Origin: Fidelibacterota bacterium
GTDB taxonomy: Bacteria; Fidelibacterota; Marinisomatia; SCGC-AAA003-L08; D37C17
Length of the DNA: 10,942 nucleotides
Direction: 5' to 3'
Assembly (NCBI GenBank): GCA_002704685.1
Contig: PAHD01000028.1
Location: 13,292 to 24,233 of the forward strand
Positions 6,148 to 10,942 of the stretch are shown here, in pieces. The notes beneath the pieces were generated by a model that did not search any database, was not told where the DNA came from, and saw only the letters and a list, made by a program, of their open reading frames with translations. Each line of letters starts with the position of its first letter. The stretch's first letter is position 1. Made by a program: the position numbers and the translations under genes.

Positions 6148-7346
6148 ATAGCGTAAAAAATAAAAATATATTATTGTGTATTACTGGTTCTATTGCTGCA
6201 TATAAAGCATGCGAACTAATAAGGCTTATTAGAAAAGAAAAAGCAAATGTTCAAGTAATGATTAGTGAATCTGCTGAAAAGTTCATTGGTATTGCAACAC
6301 TTGCTGCGCTTTCAAACAATGAAGTATTAACCAATCTATTTCCTAAAAATCCAAAGGGTGGAATGGACCATGTTAATCTTTCATTTGAGCTTGATGCAAT
6401 TATTGTTGTGCCTGCAACAGCAAATATTCTATGTAAAGCAGCAAATGGTGTAGCTGATGAAATAGTATCAACAACACTATCAATTTGTGACGTACCCATT
6501 TTATTTGCACCTGCAATGAATTTTAGGATGTGGGAAAATGAGGGTACAATAAATGCTATCAAAATACTCAAAAAGAGAAGTCATATTATTGTTCCACCTG
6601 AAGAAGGACAGCTTGCAAGCCTACATACAGGTAAAGGAAGATTAGCAAATTTAAATACTATAATGAATGAAATAAGAAAATTATTTAATCAAACATTATT
6701 TCTTGAAAATAAAAATATTTTAATAACTGCTGGACCAACAAAAGAACCTATTGATCCTGTAAGATTTATTTCGAATCATTCAAGTGGAAAAATGGGTTAT
6801 GCAATAGCTAAAGCTTCAAAAGAATATGGTGCAAAAGTAACTCTAATTTCAGGTCCAGTATCTATACCAAGTATTTCTGGTATAACTACAATAAACATTA
6901 ATAGTGCAGATGAAATGAATGATAAGATAACTAGTGAATTATCAAATAAAAAATTTGATTATATTTTTATGGCAGCTGCTGTTTCTGATTATAAACCCAT
7001 GGAATATTCAAATAATAAAATTAAAAGCAATAAGGATATTCAAAGTATAAAATTAAAAAAATCCATTGATATTATGGGAAGTACTATTGCAAAGCATGAG
7101 GGGGTTAAAATTGCTTTTTCATTAGAAACAGAAAACGGTAAAAAAAATGCAATTAATAAAATGAGGTCTAAAGGCTCTGATTATATAATTTTAAATTACG
7201 CAAATGAAGAAGGAGCTGGATTTAACGAGGATACAAATCATATTTATCTTTTTTCAAAAAATGGAGGAAGTAAAGAGTTTGAAAAAAATACAAAATATAA
7301 AATTGCTAAACAATTAATAGAATACATTTATAAAAATGAAAAATAA
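6144..7346 (+). CDS. coaBC: Bifunctional phosphopantothenoylcysteine decarboxylase / phosphopantothenate-cysteine ligase
   Basis: A 400-residue CoaBC (Dfp) enzyme. It condenses 4'-phosphopantothenate with cysteine and decarboxylates the product to 4'-phosphopantetheine in coenzyme A synthesis. The N-terminal FMN-binding CoaC domain (about 1-185) has ITGSIAAYK, the catalytic His in GGMDHVNLS (H76), PATANILCKAANGVAD and APAMN (N126). The C-terminal CoaB domain has ITAGPTKEPIDPVRFISN, HSSGKMG and AAAVSDYKP. In the substrate flap (GQLASLHTGKGRL) the reducing cysteine of E. coli Dfp (C158) is serine, S159. Ser variants occur in some lineages as far as I recall, so this need not mean loss of function. 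The ATG at 6144 overlaps the methyltransferase stop (ATGA) and is preferred to the in-frame TTG at 6132. Confidence 0.95.
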   Translation: MNSVKNKNILLCITGSIAAYKACELIRLIRKEKANVQVMISESAEKFIGIATLAALSNNEVLTNLFPKNPKGGMDHVNLSFELDAIIVVPATANILCKAANGVADEIVSTTLSICDVPILFAPAMNFRMWENEGTINAIKILKKRSHIIVPPEEGQLASLHTGKGRLANLNTIMNEIRKLFNQTLFLENKNILITAGPTKEPIDPVRFISNHSSGKMGYAIAKASKEYGAKVTLISGPVSIPSISGITTININSADEMNDKITSELSNKKFDYIFMAAAVSDYKPMEYSNNKIKSNKDIQSIKLKKSIDIMGSTIAKHEGVKIAFSLETENGKKNAINKMRSKGSDYIILNYANEEGAGFNEDTNHIYLFSKNGGSKEFEKNTKYKIAKQLIEYIYKNEK

Positions 7347-7764
7347 TACAAAAAAAGTTGAATGTGCTGGTGGGATTATATTTAATCAAAAAAATGAAGT
7401 TGCAATTGTTAATCAAAATCATGATTCATGGTCTTTACCCAAAGGTCACATAGATGAAGGAGAGACTCCCATAGATGCAGCTATTAGAGAAATTTATGAA
7501 GAAACTGGAATCATTAATCCAAAATTAGTTAAAAAAATTGGCCATTATGATAGATACCGTATAGGTCTAGATGGAAGAGATGATTTATCTGAACTAAAAA
7601 CAATTCATATATTTTTATTTAAATCAGAACAAGAAAAATTAAAACCTCTGGATAAAAATAACCCGGAAGCAAAATGGGTAGATATTCATGAGGTTGAAAA
7701 TTACTTAACACATAAAGAAGATATTAAATTTTTTAAAGAAAATATCAGATTAGTCATTAACTAA
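7336..7764 (+). CDS. NUDIX hydrolase
   Basis: A 142-residue NUDIX pyrophosphohydrolase. The complete NUDIX box G-x5-E-x7-REUxEExGU is present: GHIDEGE, seven residues, then REIYEETGI. It is preceded by AGGIIF and by SWSLPKGH, a layout common in Ap4A/(di)nucleoside-polyphosphate and related hydrolases. It would cleave a nucleoside diphosphate linked to some moiety, using Mg2+ or Mn2+ bound by the box glutamates. The exact substrate cannot be read. It overlaps the end of coaBC by 11 nt and ends the plus-strand operon. Its last codons overlap the convergent lipoprotein gene by 15 bp. Confidence 0.92.
   Translation: MKNNTKKVECAGGIIFNQKNEVAIVNQNHDSWSLPKGHIDEGETPIDAAIREIYEETGIINPKLVKKIGHYDRYRIGLDGRDDLSELKTIHIFLFKSEQEKLKPLDKNNPEAKWVDIHEVENYLTHKEDIKFFKENIRLVIN
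7750..7764. repeat. Inverted repeat shared by two convergent gene ends
   Basis: TTAGT (7750-7754), five spacer bases and ACTAA (7760-7764) form a perfect dyad. It contains the TAA stop of the plus-strand NUDIX gene and, on the other strand, the TAA stop of the lipoprotein gene. Both proteins therefore end on opposite strands of the same 15 bp. The stem is too short and AT-rich to be a convincing intrinsic terminator, but no other terminator is visible at this junction. Confidence 0.45.
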
Positions 7765-8640
7765 TATCTTTAACATAACTGGTCTATGGTCAGAAACATA
7801 TCCATCATAAGCACTTAAACCACCATTTAAAGAACCATCAACAAGAACTGTTTGAGTATCAAGAATATATGCAAATAACTCATTTGTAATTAAAATATGG
7901 TCTAAATGACTTGGCCAAGATGGAAAAGACCAAAAATAATTTGATGATTGAGCAATACTATAATCTGTAAAATAAAAATTGTTCATATCAGATAAAAAAG
8001 GTTGAAAAACATTATTATCATCAATAAGCAAATCATTAAAATCTCCTAAAACAACAACTCTCATATCATCTAAGAATGTATTTATATATGAATATAATAA
8101 CGAGGATGCTTGCAATCTTCTTTCTTCAGATCCGCTACAACATTTATAATGGACATTAATTAAAATAAAATCAATATCTTTATATTTTATTTCTAGTACA
8201 TATGGTTCTCTATATGCAAAATAATATGAATTATCATTCAGAATTGTATATGGACTTGAAACTAACTCAACATTTTCAGTATTAATAATATATGCTAACT
8301 CTTGATTATCAGAATTAATTCCTCCAGATCTATAACCTTCCCAATGATTTCCTAAAGAATCTATAATATTATTAAAAGATTGCATATCCGTTATTTCTTG
8401 CATCGCCATAATATCAACATTTAATGAATCAATGATTTGCTTAACATACAGATTAGTTAAATTGTTTTTTGGAAAATTTTCAATATTCCAAGTTATTAAA
8501 TCCAAAGTTTGATTAGTTCCTGTAATATTTAAAGATGAATTAAAAATTGAATCACTAGGATTAAAAAAATAGTCCTCTTCTTTAGAACACGATATAAACA
8601 ATAAACATAATAATTGAAATATAATTTTTATATTTGACAT
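7750..8640 (-). CDS. Lipoprotein with endonuclease/exonuclease/phosphatase fold
   Basis: A 296-residue protein with a lipoprotein signal peptide: K5, a hydrophobic run (IIFQLLCLLFIS), then Cys18 as lipidation site followed by SKEED. The mature domain has the DNase I-like EEP fold. Visible elements are ITWNIENFP (N52), MAMQEI (E82), INVHYKC (H164), VVLGDFND (D200, N202), LDHILI and SDHRPVML (D284, H285), so the metal-binding and catalytic residues look complete. It should be a membrane-anchored, extracytoplasmic phosphodiesterase or nuclease, possibly for phosphate or nucleotide scavenging; the substrate is not determined. The acidic residues after the Cys resemble surface-exported Bacteroidota lipoproteins, but that is inference. 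The start is supported by the signal peptide. Only 27 bp separate it from the divergent threonine dehydrogenase gene. Confidence 0.88.
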   Translation of the reverse strand: MSNIKIIFQLLCLLFISCSKEEDYFFNPSDSIFNSSLNITGTNQTLDLITWNIENFPKNNLTNLYVKQIIDSLNVDIMAMQEITDMQSFNNIIDSLGNHWEGYRSGGINSDNQELAYIINTENVELVSSPYTILNDNSYYFAYREPYVLEIKYKDIDFILINVHYKCCSGSEERRLQASSLLYSYINTFLDDMRVVVLGDFNDLLIDDNNVFQPFLSDMNNFYFTDYSIAQSSNYFWSFPSWPSHLDHILITNELFAYILDTQTVLVDGSLNGGLSAYDGYVSDHRPVMLKILVND

Positions 8641-8662
8641 AATAAATATCTCTAAATTTATT
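8641..8662. promoter_or_regulatory. AT-rich dyad in a 27-bp divergent spacer
   Basis: AATAAAT (8641-8647) and ATTTATT (8656-8662) form a perfect 7-bp inverted repeat around eight bases, within the 27 bp between two divergent start codons. The spacer is too short for two ordinary promoters with leaders, so promoter elements must extend into the flanking coding sequence or the mRNAs have almost no leader. The dyad could be an operator, though the AT-richness makes a chance match plausible. Confidence 0.3.
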
Positions 8663-8667
8663 AAAAA

Positions 8668-9642
8668 ATGTCTAAAAAAGTTATATTAATTACAGGCTCT
8701 AACGGTGAAATAGGAAGTTCATTAATCAATAAACTTTCACAAAATAATTATATTATTTCTTTAGATTTATCTCATAAAAATAATAAAAGATTAAATATAA
8801 AAAATATTAGGGGTAGCATATTAGATAAAAATTTACTTAATGACGTTAATGAAAAGTATAATATATCTGAAATATATCATTTAGCAGCTATACTTAGTAC
8901 AAAAGCACAAGAAAATCCTGTATTAGCTAATGAAGTAAACTATAACGGAACAATTAATTTACTAGAAATAGCAAAATCACAGGCTTTAAAATTAAATAAA
9001 CCTATTAAGTTTTTTTTCCCTAGCTCTATAGCGGTTTACAATATGGATAATAAAAATCTAGACAATCTTATTAATGAAGATTTTTTATCAATTGAACCTT
9101 TAACAGAATATGGTAAAGCAAAATTAAAATGTGAAAAGATTAGTATTAATAATTATTTAAATAATAATATAGATTTTAGATGTATCAGATTTCCAGGAAT
9201 AATTTCAGCTTCTACAAAACCTTCAGGTGGTACAAGTGATTATGCTCCAGATATGATTCATGCATCATTTTTAAATAAAGACTATAATTGTTTTGTAAAT
9301 AATAAAACAATTTTACCATTTATGACTATGCCTGATGCTGTTAATTCAATAATTAAACTAATGGATTCATCAGAAGAAAAAATAAAAAGTAGAATATATA
9401 ATGTAACATCATTTAGCGTAACAGTATTAAAATTAGAAAATAAAATTAAAGAGTTTTATCCAGATTTTAAGCTAAGTTATAAGATTAATAAACAAAGGCA
9501 AAAAATTGTAGATAGTTGGCCAAATTTTATTGATGATTCAAATGCAAGACTAGAATGGAAATTCTCATGTAAATATAATCTTGAAAATTTTTTAACAAGC
9601 TATATGATTCCTAATTTAAAAAAATATTATAAATATGAATGA
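8668..9642 (+). CDS. tdh: L-threonine 3-dehydrogenase, SDR (epimerase-like) type
   Basis: A 324-residue extended short-chain dehydrogenase that should oxidise L-threonine to 2-amino-3-ketobutyrate with NAD+. The nucleotide-binding motif is ITGSNGEIGSS (8-18). The catalytic residues are the serines of FPSSIAVY (119-120) and Y148-x3-K152 in TEYGKAK. The segment RFPGIISASTKPSGGTSDYA (174-193) is characteristic of SDR-type threonine dehydrogenases rather than sugar epimerases, which share the fold. The following gene is the ligase for the product, which strongly supports this call over a generic NAD-dependent epimerase. This enzyme is unrelated to the zinc-dependent MDR Tdh of E. coli. The stop overlaps the start of kbl by 8 nt. 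Confidence 0.9.
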   Translation: MSKKVILITGSNGEIGSSLINKLSQNNYIISLDLSHKNNKRLNIKNIRGSILDKNLLNDVNEKYNISEIYHLAAILSTKAQENPVLANEVNYNGTINLLEIAKSQALKLNKPIKFFFPSSIAVYNMDNKNLDNLINEDFLSIEPLTEYGKAKLKCEKISINNYLNNNIDFRCIRFPGIISASTKPSGGTSDYAPDMIHASFLNKDYNCFVNNKTILPFMTMPDAVNSIIKLMDSSEEKIKSRIYNVTSFSVTVLKLENKIKEFYPDFKLSYKINKQRQKIVDSWPNFIDDSNARLEWKFSCKYNLENFLTSYMIPNLKKYYKYE

Positions 9643-10819
9643 ATTAAACAAAATACTACAAAAAGAGCTTGATCTAATAAAAAAAAATGGATTATACAAA
9701 TCTGAAAGAATAATTCATTCACCTCAAGACTCAGAAATAAGAATTAATAATAATAAGAAAGTTCTAAATTTTTGTGCCAATAATTATTTGGGCCTTTCAA
9801 ATCATCCAGATATTCTTAATGAATCTATCAATGGTATTAAAAAATATGGATTTGGACTAAGTTCTGTAAGATTTATTTGTGGAACTCAATCAATTCACGA
9901 ACAACTAGAAAAACAAATTTCAAATTTTTTAAATAAAGAAAATACTATTTTGTATACTTCATGTTACGATGCTAATGGGGGTTTATTTGAAACATTATTT
10001 AATGAAAAGGATGCAATAATTTCTGACCAATTAAATCACGCCTCAATTATTGATGGAGTAAGGTTATGTAAAGCAAATAGATTTAGATATTCAAACTCAA
10101 ATATGCATGAATTAGAATCAATTCTAAAGAAAACTCAAAATTTTGAACATCGAATCATTACTACTGATGGTGTTTTTTCAATGGATGGATTTATTGCAAA
10201 ACTAGATAGAATTACAGATCTTGCAGAAAAATATAATGCTATAGTTCATGTTGACGATTCACATGCAACAGGATTTATTGGACCTAACGGTAAAGGTTCA
10301 GCTGATTATCATAATGTACTAAACAAAGTTGATATTATTACCTCGACATTAGGTAAAGCATTAGGAGGAGCTTCAGGTGGTTTTACATCTGCTTCAAATG
10401 AAATAATAAATACTCTAAGACAAAAATCAAGACCATATTTATTTAGTAATTCTCTAGCACCAAATATAGTCTGTGCATCTTTAATAGCTTTAGAAATAAT
10501 ACAAAATAATAGAAATTTTCAAAAAAATCTTGATAAGAATACTAGCTTTTTTAGAAAAGAAATAAAAAATATTGGTTTTGAAATTAAAGAAGGTACACAT
10601 CCAATTATTCCAATCATGATTAAAGATGCAAAGATTGCACAAAATTTTGCAAAGGAAATGTTAGAATATGGTATATATGTAATTGCATTTTCTTATCCCG
10701 TAGTTCCAAAAAATGAATCCAGAATTAGAGTACAAATAAGTTCTGCTCATACAGAGCAACAGATACAATTTGCAATTGATGCTTTCAAAAAGTGCGGTAA
10801 AAAATATAAATTAATTTAA
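9635..10819 (+). CDS. kbl: 2-amino-3-ketobutyrate CoA ligase (glycine C-acetyltransferase)
   Basis: A 394-residue PLP enzyme of the alpha-oxoamine synthase family. It cleaves 2-amino-3-ketobutyrate with CoA to glycine and acetyl-CoA, completing threonine breakdown. Motifs are FCANNYLGLSNHP (46-58), LNHASIIDG (133-141), TDGVFSMDG (177-185), VDDSHATGF (206-214) and STLGKALGGASGG (237-249), with the PLP-binding lysine at 241. The length matches E. coli Kbl (398). The close relatives BioF, HemA and Spt share the fold. The SERIIHSPQ N-terminus and the paired tdh favour Kbl. It overlaps tdh by 8 nt and shares its terminal bases with the convergent gene at 10816. Confidence 0.95.
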   Translation: MNELNKILQKELDLIKKNGLYKSERIIHSPQDSEIRINNNKKVLNFCANNYLGLSNHPDILNESINGIKKYGFGLSSVRFICGTQSIHEQLEKQISNFLNKENTILYTSCYDANGGLFETLFNEKDAIISDQLNHASIIDGVRLCKANRFRYSNSNMHELESILKKTQNFEHRIITTDGVFSMDGFIAKLDRITDLAEKYNAIVHVDDSHATGFIGPNGKGSADYHNVLNKVDIITSTLGKALGGASGGFTSASNEIINTLRQKSRPYLFSNSLAPNIVCASLIALEIIQNNRNFQKNLDKNTSFFRKEIKNIGFEIKEGTHPIIPIMIKDAKIAQNFAKEMLEYGIYVIAFSYPVVPKNESRIRVQISSAHTEQQIQFAIDAFKKCGKKYKLI

Positions 10820-10942
10820 AGATTTAGAGTAATTCCGTAGACGTATCCTGAAGGTCCTAAATTTAAAAAACCAATATCAACTCTTTTATTAGTATTTGTA
10901 AATAAAGTAAAACCAAGTGAAACTCCATAAAGATAATCTTTA
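10816..10942 (-). CDS. C-terminal end of a probable outer-membrane beta-barrel protein (partial)
   Basis: The minus strand is open from the window edge to a TAA at 10818-10816, giving the last 41 residues of a protein. They alternate polar and hydrophobic residues: YGVSLGFTLF, a short turn (TNTNKR), VDIGFLNLG, then GYVYGITLNL at the end. Paired amphipathic strands with a C-terminal aromatic/hydrophobic strand are typical of outer-membrane beta-barrels. The specific family cannot be told. Its stop overlaps the kbl stop on the opposite strand by 4 bp, so the two genes converge with no spacer. No terminator hairpin is visible. Confidence 0.65.
   Translation of the reverse strand, partial: KDYLYGVSLGFTLFTNTNKRVDIGFLNLGPSGYVYGITLNL

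Noticed and set aside
6251..6571. A 106-residue open frame antisense to coaBC
   Set aside because: It lies wholly within the well-conserved CoaC domain on the other strand and shows no recognisable protein features.
1..10942. CRISPR arrays, tRNA or rRNA genes, insertion sequences, phage genes
   Set aside because: I saw no regularly spaced repeats, cloverleaf-like segments, transposase or phage motifs. The window is filled by housekeeping genes with spacers of at most about 64 bp.

Overview
The window comes from a strongly AT-rich, densely packed bacterial genome. It is Gram-negative by content: a lipobox-type lipoprotein and the C-terminal end of a probable outer-membrane beta-barrel. The genes are housekeeping and salvage functions, with overlapping ends, very short spacers and few Shine-Dalgarno sequences. 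Photolyase, an SDR-type threonine dehydrogenase, compact intergenic regions and the base composition suggest a streamlined marine surface bacterium (Bacteroidota- or Marinimicrobia-like). That placement is inference; no phylogenetic marker is present.

Layout. From the left edge to about 5.2 kb all genes lie on the minus strand. In transcription order they are a peroxiredoxin of the BCP/PrxQ family, an EamA-type transporter, cytidine deaminase, thymidine/pyrimidine-nucleoside phosphorylase interrupted by an in-frame TAA, a TIGR02206/YwaF-like membrane protein, a class I CPD photolyase, and possibly the first codons of another gene at the edge. A 64-bp divergent spacer separates this block from a plus-strand operon: glutaredoxin, O-methyltransferase, CoaBC and a NUDIX hydrolase, each overlapping the next. 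A minus-strand lipoprotein of the endonuclease/exonuclease/phosphatase fold follows, convergent with the NUDIX gene. It diverges across only 27 bp from a threonine dehydrogenase - 2-amino-3-ketobutyrate CoA ligase pair (threonine to glycine plus acetyl-CoA). The right edge holds the tail of a convergent outer-membrane protein gene.

Main result. The peroxiredoxin reads as one 152-residue protein only if an in-frame TGA (5081-5083, minus strand) is translated. The TGA falls exactly where the peroxidatic cysteine belongs, at residue 45 in TPG-U-T, with the resolving cysteine intact at residue 50. A stem-loop that fits the bacterial SECIS pattern lies 21 nt downstream of the TGA. The simplest reading is a selenocysteine peroxiredoxin, which ordinary gene calling would truncate to a 63-residue fragment. 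TGA is a normal stop elsewhere in the window (O-methyltransferase, threonine dehydrogenase), so this is not a general recoding of TGA. Sec-containing peroxiredoxins are known from anaerobes and marine metagenomes, so the family itself is not new. The divergent glutaredoxin could be its reductant.

A caution: the phosphorylase in the same gene block carries a nonsense TAA with the frame otherwise intact. Local sequence error or gene decay therefore has to be considered for both genes. No selA, selB, selD or tRNA-Sec is present in the window.
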